In this document: one piece after another, positions 26,583-35,412 of the stretch
Layout of the letters: every line of letters begins with the position of its first letter
Numbering within the stretch: position 1 is the first letter of the stretch
Source of the DNA: Pseudoduganella flava
Lineage (GTDB): Bacteria; Pseudomonadota; Gammaproteobacteria; Burkholderiales; Burkholderiaceae_D
DNA length: 64,000 bases
NCBI RefSeq assembly: GCF_007830495.1
Contig: NZ_VLKW01000004.1
Location: 434,001 to 498,000, forward strand
Direction of reading: 5' to 3'
Notes under the pieces: generated by a model
What the model was told of the DNA's origin: nothing
Database searches by the model: none
The model's input: only the letters and a program-made list of their open reading frames with translations
Position numbers and translations under genes: made by a program

Positions 26583-28969
26583 TGGCACGCGCCCGCACGT
26601 TCGCGATCCTGTGGCTGGCCGCCGTGTGCCTGCTGCTGGGGCATAACGCCTATCTGTGGTTCGTCCAGCGCATCGTGCCGGACACCGACATCATGGCGCT
26701 GCTCCCGGTGCAGGACCGCGACCCCGTGCTGCAACGCTCGTTCGCCCACATGGTCGACGCGGCGCAGCAGCGCGTGATCGTGCTGGTCGGCGCGCGCGAG
26801 TGGGAGGATGCGAAGCGGGCGGCCGATGCGTATGCCGCCGTGCTGGCGAAACGGCCGGACCTGTTCGCGGCAACCCAGGCGAACGAGCAACTGCAGTCGG
26901 ATTACCTGGCATTGTTTCAGAAGCACCGCCTCGTGCTGATGACGGCGGCGCAGCAGGCGCAGTTGGAAAAGGAAGGCGCCGCGTTCTGGACGCAGCAGGC
27001 GCTGGCGAAACTATATGCGCCGTTCGGCGGCCCGAAGCTGGGCGCGTGGCAGGACGATCCGTTTGGCCTGTTCGCGGGCTGGGCGCAGGAGCGCGCGCAG
27101 GAAACCCCCGTGCGCCCGCGCGACGGGCACCTGTTCGTCGCGGACGACGCGATGCAGTATGTGCTGCTGCCGCTCACGCTGAAGGTACCGGCGCTGTCGA
27201 TGACGGCGCAGGACCAGGTGCTGCCGCTGCTGCAGGCCGCAAAGACCGCCGCGCTGCAGGGCGCGCAGCTGGGTGCGCAGCAGGGCCGCGTCATCGAAGC
27301 GGGCGTGATCCTGCACGCCGCGGCCGCCAGCGCGCAGGCCAGCCGCGAGATGCATACGATCGGCCTCGGTTCGCTGGCCGGCATCGTGCTGCTCGTGTGG
27401 TGCACTTTCCGTTCGCTGAAACCCATCGGGCTGATCCTGCTGTCGCTGGGCATCGGCTGCCTGGGTGCGCTGTCCGTGTGCTGGCTGCTGTTCGGCCAGA
27501 TCCACCTGATGACCCTCGTGTTCGGCGCAAGCCTGATCGGCGTCGCCCAGGATTACGGCGCGTACTACCTGTGCAACCGGCTGTCGGCACCGGCCACGCT
27601 GGATTCGCAGACGCTGCTGAAAAAGCTGCTGCCCAGCCTTGCGCTGACGTTGCTGGCCGCTGTGATCGGCTACACGGGCCTGGCGTTGACGCCGTTCCCG
27701 GGACTGCGCCAGATGGCCGTGTTTTCCGCGCTCGGGCTGATCTTCGCATGGCTGACGGTCGTGTGCTGGTTCCCCCAGCTGATCGGCCCCCAGACGTTGC
27801 GGGGCGGCGCGCTGGCGCAGCGCTACGGCGCGTTGCTGGCGCGCTGGCCCGTGCTGCGCGCGCAGCGGACCACGTGGATCGCCGCCGTGCTGTTCGGCGC
27901 CGCCGCGCTGTTCGGCATCGCGCGCATGAAGGCGAACGACGACATCCGCCAGCTGCAGAATCCGCCGAAGCACCTCGTTGACGACCAGCTCGCGCTGGGC
28001 AAGCTGCTCGATGCGCCGACGCCCGTGCAGTTCTTCCTCGTGCGCGGCACGTCGCAGGAACAGGTGCTGCAACGCGAAGAAGAACTGAAGCGCAGGCTCG
28101 ATCCGCTGGTCCAGCGGGGCAAGCTGACGGGCTACCAGGCGCTGTCGAACTGGGTGCCGTCGGCGCGCACGCAGCAGGAGCGGCGCGCGCTGCTGGACTT
28201 GAAGCTGCTGGGACATGGCGGGCCGCTGGCCGCGCTGGCCCAGCAGACCGGGGAGGATGGCGCATGGGTCGACGCGACCGCGGCGCGGCTGCGCGCAGCC
28301 GGCACGCCGCTGACGCTGGACGCCTTCCTGCAAGCGCCCAGCAGCGAGCCGTGGCGCCACCTGTGGCTGGGCAAGGAACATGGCGAGTACGCCAGCATCG
28401 TCGCGCTGCGCGGCCTGAATTTCGCCGACGCGGTGATGCTGTCACGCCTGGCGCGCGACGTCGCCGGCGTGCAGTGGGTCGACAAGGTCGCGGAGATCTC
28501 GTCCGTGCTGGGCGCCTACCGCGTGACGATGGGCTTCGTCGTGCTGGCCGCCTATGGCGTCGTGTTCCTGTTGCTGCTGCCGCGCTACCGCGGCCGCGCG
28601 TGGCGCGTGATCGCCCCGACGGCGGCCGCCAGCATCGCCACGCTGGCGATCCTGGGCTACGCGGGGCAGGACCTGCAGCTGTTCCACGTGCTGGCGCTGA
28701 TGCTGCTGCTGGGGATCGGCGTCGACTACGGCATCTTCATGCAGGAGAGCCCGGATCGCCGCGATGCCACGGCATGGCTGGCCGTCGGCCTGTCCGCCGC
28801 GAACACGATCCTCGGCTTCGGCCTGCTGGCGCTGTCGAACACGCCGGCGCTGCACTCGTTCGGCTTGACGATGTTGCTGGGCACGCTGATCGTGTGGCTG
28901 GCCGTGCCCTGTTTCGGTAACCCCTCAATCAAAAAGAAAGTAGATGCAGATGCAATTGGAATCCGCTGA
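26579..28969 (+). CDS. apeM: MMPL-family exporter (ApeM type)
   Basis: 796 residues with two repeated halves, each an N-terminal helix, a large periplasmic loop and about five or six transmembrane helices (for example IGLGSLAGIVLLVWCTF..., and VIGYTGLALTPFPGL as the RND/MMPL core). The second half carries LLLGIGVDYGIF, a typical MMPL helix-4 motif. It would move the pigment lipid through the inner membrane using proton motive force. It overlaps the LolA-like gene by four bases and the flavoprotein gene by 26 bases. Confidence 0.92.
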   Translation: MMARARTFAILWLAAVCLLLGHNAYLWFVQRIVPDTDIMALLPVQDRDPVLQRSFAHMVDAAQQRVIVLVGAREWEDAKRAADAYAAVLAKRPDLFAATQANEQLQSDYLALFQKHRLVLMTAAQQAQLEKEGAAFWTQQALAKLYAPFGGPKLGAWQDDPFGLFAGWAQERAQETPVRPRDGHLFVADDAMQYVLLPLTLKVPALSMTAQDQVLPLLQAAKTAALQGAQLGAQQGRVIEAGVILHAAAASAQASREMHTIGLGSLAGIVLLVWCTFRSLKPIGLILLSLGIGCLGALSVCWLLFGQIHLMTLVFGASLIGVAQDYGAYYLCNRLSAPATLDSQTLLKKLLPSLALTLLAAVIGYTGLALTPFPGLRQMAVFSALGLIFAWLTVVCWFPQLIGPQTLRGGALAQRYGALLARWPVLRAQRTTWIAAVLFGAAALFGIARMKANDDIRQLQNPPKHLVDDQLALGKLLDAPTPVQFFLVRGTSQEQVLQREEELKRRLDPLVQRGKLTGYQALSNWVPSARTQQERRALLDLKLLGHGGPLAALAQQTGEDGAWVDATAARLRAAGTPLTLDAFLQAPSSEPWRHLWLGKEHGEYASIVALRGLNFADAVMLSRLARDVAGVQWVDKVAEISSVLGAYRVTMGFVVLAAYGVVFLLLLPRYRGRAWRVIAPTAAASIATLAILGYAGQDLQLFHVLALMLLLGIGVDYGIFMQESPDRRDATAWLAVGLSAANTILGFGLLALSNTPALHSFGLTMLLGTLIVWLAVPCFGNPSIKKKVDADAIGIR

Positions 28970-30185
28970 AATCCTGATCGTCGGCGCGGGCCCCGCCGGT
29001 TCCGTCGCCGCCGCCCTGTTGAGGAAACAGGGCCGCCAGGTGCTCGTGATCGAGCGCGAACAGTTCCCCCGGTTCTCGATCGGCGAGAGCCTGCTGCCGC
29101 AGAGCATGCAGTATCTGGAGGAAGCGGGCATGCTGCGCGCCGTCGTCGAGGCGGGCTTCCAGTTCAAGAACGGCGCGGCGTTCATGAAGGACGGCGTCTA
29201 CACGGCCTTCGATTTCCGCGACAAGCATTCGGAAGGCTGGGGCACGACGTACCAGGTGCAGCGCGCCGACTTCGACCACCTGCTGGCGAAAGAAGCGCAG
29301 AAGCAGGGCGCCGAGATCCGTTTCCGCCATGAAGTGCTGGACATCGAACTGGGCCGCCCTGGTGGCCGCTCGCTCGTCACCGTCAAGGACCCGGACGGCC
29401 GCCAGTATCAGGTCGAAGCGGGCTTCATCCTCGATGCCAGCGGCTTCGGGCGCATCCTGCCGCGGCTGTTGAAGCTGGAGACGCCGTCGAACTTCCCCGT
29501 GCGGGGCGCGATCTTCACGCACGTGGCCGACGGCATCGCCGAAGGCTTCGACCGCAACAAGATCCGCGTCACCGTGCACCCGCGCCACAACGACGTGTGG
29601 TTCTGGACGATTCCATTCGCCGGCGGCCGCTGCTCGCTGGGCGTGGTTGCCGAGACGGCCTTCCTGGAGCAGTACCAGGGCTCGCCGACCGAGCGGCTGC
29701 AGACCATCGTGGCCGAAGACCCATCGCTGGCGGACCTGCTGAAGAACGCCACGTGGGATACGCCGGCGCGGCAGATCGTCGGCTACTCGGCCAACGTGGA
29801 AAAACTGTGGGGCGAGGGCTATGCGCTGCTGGGCAACGCGGGCGAGTTCCTCGACCCCGTGTTCTCGTCCGGCGTGACGATCGCCGTGCGCTCGGCCAGC
29901 CTGGCGGCCGGCGTGCTGGCGCGCCAGTTCGCCGGCGAAGCGGTCGACTGGCAGGCGGAATACGGCGCGCCGCTGCGCAAGGGCGTCGACACGTTCCGCG
30001 CCTTCGTCGAATCGTGGTACGCGGGCGGCTTCCAGCGCATCATCTTCCATGAGCGGCAGCAGCCGGAGATCCGCCGCATGATCGCGTCGATCCTGGCCGG
30101 CTACGCCTGGGACCAGAGCAATCCGTACGTGAAGGAGACGACACGGCGGCTGGCGGCACTGGAGGCGGCGTGCGCGCTCACCTGA
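28944..30185 (+). CDS. FAD-dependent oxidoreductase with halogenase motifs
   Basis: 413 residues. The dinucleotide-binding motif GAGPAG is at 14-19, and RFSIGESLLPQS is a flavoprotein-monooxygenase/halogenase signature. Lys75 lies in FKNGAAF, matching the catalytic-Lys block of class B phenol halogenases. The diagnostic halogenase motif WxWxIP is present as W219-F-W-T-I-P224. This is the family used to brominate the xanthomonadin aryl polyene. It would therefore halogenate (or hydroxylate) the aryl head. The gene starts within the exporter gene and ends within the lipoprotein gene. Activity is inferred. Confidence 0.85.
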   Translation: MQMQLESAEILIVGAGPAGSVAAALLRKQGRQVLVIEREQFPRFSIGESLLPQSMQYLEEAGMLRAVVEAGFQFKNGAAFMKDGVYTAFDFRDKHSEGWGTTYQVQRADFDHLLAKEAQKQGAEIRFRHEVLDIELGRPGGRSLVTVKDPDGRQYQVEAGFILDASGFGRILPRLLKLETPSNFPVRGAIFTHVADGIAEGFDRNKIRVTVHPRHNDVWFWTIPFAGGRCSLGVVAETAFLEQYQGSPTERLQTIVAEDPSLADLLKNATWDTPARQIVGYSANVEKLWGEGYALLGNAGEFLDPVFSSGVTIAVRSASLAAGVLARQFAGEAVDWQAEYGAPLRKGVDTFRAFVESWYAGGFQRIIFHERQQPEIRRMIASILAGYAWDQSNPYVKETTRRLAALEAACALT

Positions 30186-30727
30186 AGGCTGGACTGGCAA
30201 CGGCAGCGGTGCTGGCGGCGCTGCTGGCTGGCTGCGCCAGCGCGCCGCCACCGCCGGCCCGCCTCGGCCTGAAGCTGGCCCCGGCCGCGCTGGGCCAGTC
30301 GATCAGCGTGCAGCAGCACCTGAAGGTGGAGCGCGCCGGCCGCACGGACGACCTGGACGTCGCGCTGCAAGTCGAGCCGGATGCGGTCGACGTGGTCGGC
30401 CTCGCGTTCGGCCAGCGCGTGCTGTCGCTGCACTACGACGGCAAGGATGTGAAGGAATGGCGGCACGTGATGCTGCCGCGCCAGGTGCGCGCGGAAGACG
30501 TGCTGGAAGACATGCAGCTGACGTTGTGGCCCGCCGAAGCGGTCGCGCAGGCGCTGCCGGAAGGCTGGCGCATCGCCGAGCAGGGGCTGCACCGCACGCT
30601 GTACCTGCACGACGAGCCGATCATGGAGATCGCCTACAGCGGCACGCCGCGCTGGAGCGGCACGGTGGTGCTGGACAACCTGCGGTATAAATACCGGCTG
30701 ACGATTCAGTTTGCCCCGAACGAATGA
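30170..30727 (+). CDS. apeN: DUF3261 lipoprotein (ApeN type)
   Basis: 185 residues from GTG 30170. The lipobox LLAGC gives a lipidated Cys at about residue 22, followed by ASAPPPPAR. The mature part ends in YKYRLTIQF. Aryl polyene clusters regularly contain a DUF3261 lipoprotein, thought to receive the pigment at the outer membrane together with the LolA-like carrier. It overlaps the flavoprotein gene by 16 bases. Confidence 0.82.
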   Translation: MRAHLKAGLATAAVLAALLAGCASAPPPPARLGLKLAPAALGQSISVQQHLKVERAGRTDDLDVALQVEPDAVDVVGLAFGQRVLSLHYDGKDVKEWRHVMLPRQVRAEDVLEDMQLTLWPAEAVAQALPEGWRIAEQGLHRTLYLHDEPIMEIAYSGTPRWSGTVVLDNLRYKYRLTIQFAPNE

Positions 30728-30731
30728 AGCG

Positions 30732-32369
30732 ATGAATGCAATGTATGTCTACCTGAACGAGTGCGGCATCGTGTGCGCGCTGGGCGCGAGCCGGGACGAG
30801 GTGCGCGACAACCTGTTCGCCGGCCGCGCCGGCGTGCAGCCCAGCACCGATTGCTCGCCGGGCCGCGCGCTGCCGCTGGGCCAGGTGCGCGCCGCGCTGT
30901 CGTCGGTGGACCACCTGCCGGCCGCTCAGCGCAGCCGCAACAACGCGCTCGCGCTGGCCGCGCTGGCGCAGATCCGTCCGGCCGTCGACGCGGCCGTGGC
31001 GCGCTACGGTGCGCACCGGGTCGGCGTCATCCTCGGCACCAGCACGTCCGGCATCGCCGAGACGGAGAAGGCGGTGCTGCACAAGGCGGCGCACGGCACG
31101 CTGGACGAGGCCTTCCATTACGGCCAGCAGGAGATGGGCTCGCCCGCGGCGATGCTGGCGGAACAGCTGGGCATCAGCGGGCCCGCCTACGTGCATTCCA
31201 GCGCCTGCTCGTCCAGCGCGAAGGCGATGGCCAGCGCGGCGCGGCTGATCCGCATGGGCCTGTGCGATGCCGTGCTGACGGGCGGCGCCGACTCGCTGTG
31301 CGCATTCACCGTGGCCGGCTTCTCGGCACTGGAGTCGGTCAGCGCCGAGCGCTGCAACCCGATGAGCGCGAACCGGCACGGCATCAATATCGGCGAAGGT
31401 GCGGCGTTGTTCCTGATGACGCGCGAGCCGGCCGCCGTGGCGCTGCTGGGCTGGGGCGAATCGTCGGACGGCCACCACATGTCGGCACCCGATCCCACCG
31501 GCGCCGGCGCGCGCCTGGCGCTGACGGATGCGCTGCGCCGCGCCGGCCTGGCGCCCGCCGACATCGACTACATCAATATGCACGGCACTGCCACGCCGCA
31601 GAACGATGCGATGGAGTCGCGCGTGATCGCCGAGTTGTTCGGCTGCGAAGTGCCGGTCAGCTCGACCAAGCCGCTTACCGGCCACACGCTGGGCGCCGCG
31701 GCGGCCATCGAAGCGGCGCTGTGCTGGCTTGCGCTGCAGCCGGAAAACAGCCGCGGGCACCTGCCGCCGCACCTGTGGGACGGTCAGCCCGACCCCGCGC
31801 TGCCGGCACTGAACCTGGTGCCGCCGGGTGCCACGCTGGGGCGGCCGCTGCGCCATGTGGCCAGCACGTCGTTCGCGTTCGGCGGCTCGAACGCGGCGCT
31901 GGTACTGGGGCACGCACCGCTGCCGCCGATCGCGGAACTGCTGCCGCATTCGGGGAAGATGGTGCTGCTCGACAGCGTGGTCAGTGCCGGCGACGACGAC
32001 CTGTGCGCGCAGGTGGCGATCCGGCCGGACAGCATGTTTTGCGATGGCGCGGCCGTCGGCAGCTGGGTCGGCATCGAATACATGGCGCAGGCCATCGCCG
32101 CCCACGCGGGCTGGCTGGCGCGCCGGCGCGGCGACGCCGTCAAGGTAGGATTCCTGCTGGGATCGCGCAAATACGAAGCGGCCGTGCCGGCGTTCGCAGT
32201 GGGCGCCGTGCTGCACGTGCATGCGCACCGCGCGCTGCAGGGCGACAACGGCCTGGGCGCGTTCGAGTGCAGGATCGAAGTAGAGGGCAGGACCGTGGCC
32301 ACGGCGACGGTGACGGTCTACCAGCCCGATAATGTGAACGAGTTTCTACAAGGTGGAACAGCAGTATGA
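30732..32369 (+). CDS. apeO: Ketosynthase fused to dehydratase (ApeO-ApeP type)
   Basis: 545 residues. Residues 1 to about 400 form a FabF-like ketosynthase with active-site Cys159 (HSSACSSSAKA), and the two catalytic His in NMHGTATPQND and PLTGHTLGAAA, so it should be an active condensing enzyme. Residues from about 402 are a hotdog dehydratase (ELLPHSGKMVLLDSVV), equivalent to ApeP. Enterobacterial clusters have these as separate genes. The fusion would couple extension and dehydration. ATG 30732 lies five bases after the lipoprotein stop. Confidence 0.9.
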   Translation: MNAMYVYLNECGIVCALGASRDEVRDNLFAGRAGVQPSTDCSPGRALPLGQVRAALSSVDHLPAAQRSRNNALALAALAQIRPAVDAAVARYGAHRVGVILGTSTSGIAETEKAVLHKAAHGTLDEAFHYGQQEMGSPAAMLAEQLGISGPAYVHSSACSSSAKAMASAARLIRMGLCDAVLTGGADSLCAFTVAGFSALESVSAERCNPMSANRHGINIGEGAALFLMTREPAAVALLGWGESSDGHHMSAPDPTGAGARLALTDALRRAGLAPADIDYINMHGTATPQNDAMESRVIAELFGCEVPVSSTKPLTGHTLGAAAAIEAALCWLALQPENSRGHLPPHLWDGQPDPALPALNLVPPGATLGRPLRHVASTSFAFGGSNAALVLGHAPLPPIAELLPHSGKMVLLDSVVSAGDDDLCAQVAIRPDSMFCDGAAVGSWVGIEYMAQAIAAHAGWLARRRGDAVKVGFLLGSRKYEAAVPAFAVGAVLHVHAHRALQGDNGLGAFECRIEVEGRTVATATVTVYQPDNVNEFLQGGTAV

Positions 32370-33103
32370 ATCAAACTACATCCATGAGCGTGCTGGTGAC
32401 AGGGTCGTCGCGCGGCATCGGCAAGGCCGTCGCGCTGCGCCTGGCACGCGAAGGCTACGACGTGGTGCTGCATTGCCGCAGCCAGCGCGCCGAGGCTGAC
32501 GCGGTGGCCGCGCATATCGCCGAGATGGGCCGCGCCGCGAGGGTGCTGCAATTCGACGTCAGCGATCGCGCCGGCACGGCCGCCGCGCTGGAAGCGGACA
32601 TCGCGCAGCACGGCTGCTACTACGGCGTCGTGTGCAGCGCCGGCATCGCCCGCGACAATGCCTTCCCGGCCATGTCCGGCGAGGACTGGGACCTGGTGCT
32701 GCGTACCAACCTGGATGGCTTCTACAACGTGCTGAACCCCCTCGTGATGCCGCTGGTCCAGCGCCGCAAGCCGGGCCGCATCGTCACACTGGCTTCCGTG
32801 TCCGGCCTGATCGGCAATCGCGGCCAGGTGAACTACAGCGCCGCCAAGGCCGGCATCATCGGCGCGACGAAGGCGCTGGCGCTGGAACTGGCCAAGCGCG
32901 CGATCACGGTGAACTGCGTGGCGCCCGGCCTGATCGAGACGGACATGACGAGCGACGTGCCGATGGACGAGGCATTGAAGATGATCCCGGCGCGCCGCAT
33001 CGGCAAGCCGGAAGAGGTGGCGGCCGCCGTCAGCTTCCTGATGAGCGAGGATGCCGGCTACATCACGCGCCAGGTGATCTCCGTCAACGGGGGCCTCGCA
33101 TGA
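32366..33103 (+). CDS. apeQ: 3-ketoacyl-ACP reductase (ApeQ type)
   Basis: 245 residues, short-chain dehydrogenase fold. The NADPH-binding loop is TGSSRGIGKAVALRL, the catalytic Ser-Tyr-Lys lie in LASVSGLIGNRGQVNYSAAKAG, and the ending is NGGLA as in FabG. It reduces the keto group in each extension cycle before dehydration. It overlaps the previous stop by four bases and the next start by four bases. Confidence 0.94.
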   Translation: MNQTTSMSVLVTGSSRGIGKAVALRLAREGYDVVLHCRSQRAEADAVAAHIAEMGRAARVLQFDVSDRAGTAAALEADIAQHGCYYGVVCSAGIARDNAFPAMSGEDWDLVLRTNLDGFYNVLNPLVMPLVQRRKPGRIVTLASVSGLIGNRGQVNYSAAKAGIIGATKALALELAKRAITVNCVAPGLIETDMTSDVPMDEALKMIPARRIGKPEEVAAAVSFLMSEDAGYITRQVISVNGGLA

Positions 33104-34329
33104 GCCGCCGTGTCGTCGTCACCGGCATGGCCGGCATCAGCCCGATCGGCAACGACTGGCCGGCGATCCACGCGCGCCTGCGCGAAGGGCGCAACGCCGT
33201 CGTGCGGATGGAAGAGTGGTCTCACTACGAGGGCTTGAACACGAACCTGGGCGCGCCGGCCGCGCCGTTCGATCTGTCCGAGCGCTTCAACCGCAAGAGC
33301 ACGCGCAGCATGGGCCGCGTGGCGCTGATGGCCACCCGCGCCTGCGAACTGGCGCTGCAGGAGGCCGGGCTGCTCGGCCACCCGCTGCTGACATCCGGCG
33401 CGATGGGCGTGTCGTTCGGCTCGTCCGCCGGCACGCCGAGCGCCATCGGCGACTTCGGCCGCATGATGGACGAGCGCACCACGCGCGGCATCAATGCGAC
33501 GACCTACATCAAGATGATGTCGCACACGGCGCCCGTCAACATCGGCGTGTTCTTCGGCATCACGGGCCGCGTGTACACGACGTCGTCCGCCTGCACGTCG
33601 GGTAGCCAGGGCATCGGCTATGCGTACGAAGCGATCAAGAGCGGCAAGCAGACGGCCATGCTGGCCGGCGGCGCCGAGGAACTGGATGCCACCGAGGCCG
33701 CCGTGTTCGACACGCTGTTCGCGACCAGCACGCGCAATGACGCGCCGCATACGTCGCCGCGCCCGTTCGACGCGCAGCGCGACGGCCTGGTGATCGGCGA
33801 AGGCGCCGGCGCGCTGGTGCTGGAGGAACGCGAACACGCGCTGGCGCGCGGCGCCACGATCCATGCGGAACTGGTGGGCTTCGGCACCAACAGCGACGGC
33901 GTGCACGTGACGCAACCGAACGCCGCGACGATGAAGACGGCGATGGAGCTGGCGCTGGCCGACGCTGGCCTGCAGGCTGCCGACATCGGCTATGTGAACG
34001 CGCACGGCACGGGCACGGCGCAAGGCGACGTGGCCGAATCGCTGGCGACGCAACAGGTGTTCGGCAGCGGCGTGCCGATCAGCTCCCTGAAGAGCTACAT
34101 GGGCCACACGCTGGGCGCCTGCGGCGCGCTGGAAGCCTGGATCAGCATCGAGATGATGCGGGCCGGCTGGTTCGCGCCGACGATCAACCTCGACCAGGTG
34201 GACCCGGCGTGCGCACCCCTCGATTTCATCGCGGGCCAGGGCCGCGAGCTGCAATGCGAGTACGTGATGTCGAATAATTTCGCATTCGGCGGCATCAACA
34301 CCTCCCTGATCTTCAAACGAGCAAATTAA
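33100..34329 (+). CDS. apeR: Beta-ketoacyl-ACP synthase (ApeR type)
   Basis: 409 residues, FabF fold. The catalytic Cys165 is in TTSSACTSGSQG; the two His are in VNAHGTGTAQGD and SYMGHTLGACG. All three catalytic residues are present, so it should be active, probably condensing malonyl units onto the growing polyene with ApeC as partner. The start overlaps the ketoreductase stop in ATGA. Confidence 0.94.
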   Translation: MSRRVVVTGMAGISPIGNDWPAIHARLREGRNAVVRMEEWSHYEGLNTNLGAPAAPFDLSERFNRKSTRSMGRVALMATRACELALQEAGLLGHPLLTSGAMGVSFGSSAGTPSAIGDFGRMMDERTTRGINATTYIKMMSHTAPVNIGVFFGITGRVYTTSSACTSGSQGIGYAYEAIKSGKQTAMLAGGAEELDATEAAVFDTLFATSTRNDAPHTSPRPFDAQRDGLVIGEGAGALVLEEREHALARGATIHAELVGFGTNSDGVHVTQPNAATMKTAMELALADAGLQAADIGYVNAHGTGTAQGDVAESLATQQVFGSGVPISSLKSYMGHTLGACGALEAWISIEMMRAGWFAPTINLDQVDPACAPLDFIAGQGRELQCEYVMSNNFAFGGINTSLIFKRAN

Positions 34330-34348
34330 CCACAGCAAAGGAAGAAAA

Positions 34349-34795
34349 ATGAAAAAAGCGATGTTGACGATGGTCCTGGCGGCAACCGCCTGCGCAGCCA
34401 CCCTGCCGGCCAGCGCAGCCGACCGCAAGCTGATGCTGCCGATCGCCGGCGCGATGGCGTCGAACGATGCGCAGGGCCGCCTGGGCGACAACGTGAAGTT
34501 CTACTTCGGCGACCAGCCGACGCCGAAGGTCACGCAGAAGATCACGAGCGACCGCACCAGCCAGAAGACCAACAGCTTCGGCAAGACGCCGGAAACGGCC
34601 TGCAACTGGGCGTTCCTGTCGGCGATGCTGGCATTGAAGAAGAAGGCCGAGGAAGTGGGCGCGAACGCCGTCGTCAACATCGTCAGCAACTACAAGAACA
34701 ACGAGATGTCGAGCCAGACGGAGTTCGAATGCCACGACGGTAACATCGTCAGCGGCGTTGCGCTGAAAGGCGAGTTCGTGAAGATCGCGCAGTAA
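34349..34795 (+). CDS. Secreted YbjQ/RcsF-like small protein of aryl polyene cluster
   Basis: 148 residues with a signal peptide (MKKAMLTMVLAATACAATLPASA). The second half has ALKKKAEEVGANAVVNIVSNYKNN, the GANAV pattern known from YbjQ- and RcsF-type proteins. Two Cys, in TACNW and FECHD, may form a disulfide. Similar genes occur beside aryl polyene genes and are sometimes misannotated as excinuclease subunits. AAAGGAAG precedes the ATG. Its stop overlaps the start of the phosphopantetheinyl transferase gene by one base. Role unknown. Confidence 0.7.
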   Translation: MKKAMLTMVLAATACAATLPASAADRKLMLPIAGAMASNDAQGRLGDNVKFYFGDQPTPKVTQKITSDRTSQKTNSFGKTPETACNWAFLSAMLALKKKAEEVGANAVVNIVSNYKNNEMSSQTEFECHDGNIVSGVALKGEFVKIAQ

Positions 34796-35406
34796 TGACG
34801 CAGGCGGCCGCGCACGTCTGGCTTGCCGACATCGGCGCGCTGGACGAGGCGCGGCTCGATCTGTACTGGCAGTGGCTGTCCGACAGCGAGCGCGCGCGCG
34901 AGTTCGCACGGCCGCAGCGGCGGCGCCAGTTCATCGCCGCGCGCGCGCTGCTGCGCATCGCGGCCGGCGACTTGCTTGGCCTGCCGCCCGCGGCAGTCGT
35001 ATTCGGCGGGCAGGCGGGAAGGGCGCCGTGGCTGGTATCGCCGGCGGTTGCACTGCCCGGCCTGTCGGTATCGCACAGCGGCGACTGGGTCGCCTGTGCG
35101 CTCAGCACGGAGACGGCGCTGGGCCTCGACATCGAAGTGAAGGAAGCGGGCCGGGACGTCGATGCGTTGGCCGAGCATGCGTTCGATGCGGCGACGTGTG
35201 CGCGCCTCGCGGCGCTGGCACCAGGGGAGCGGTTGCACGAGTTTTATGCGGCATGGAGCGCGCAGGAAGCGCGCATCAAGCTAGGAATGGATGCGGTGAA
35301 TTTGGAGGCAGCGGCGTGCGTCGCAGTGGCGCATGACGTACTGGCGATCGCGCTGTGCGCGGCGCAGCCGCTGGCGGCGCCGGTGGTGCACGTTGCCGCG
35401 CTGTAG
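34795..35406 (+). CDS. 4'-phosphopantetheinyl transferase (Sfp type)
   Basis: 203 residues, two pseudo-symmetric halves as in Sfp. The Mg-binding motif is GLDIEVKEAGR, and the second motif reads FYAAWSAQEARIK, with Gln where a Lys or Arg is common before the conserved Glu. RPQRRRQFIAARALLR is the typical first motif. It would activate the two acyl carrier proteins of this cluster. It is the last gene of the operon; a convergent gene ends six bases later. Confidence 0.9.
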   Translation: MTQAAAHVWLADIGALDEARLDLYWQWLSDSERAREFARPQRRRQFIAARALLRIAAGDLLGLPPAAVVFGGQAGRAPWLVSPAVALPGLSVSHSGDWVACALSTETALGLDIEVKEAGRDVDALAEHAFDAATCARLAALAPGERLHEFYAAWSAQEARIKLGMDAVNLEAAACVAVAHDVLAIALCAAQPLAAPVVHVAAL

Positions 35407-35412
35407 TGCGGG

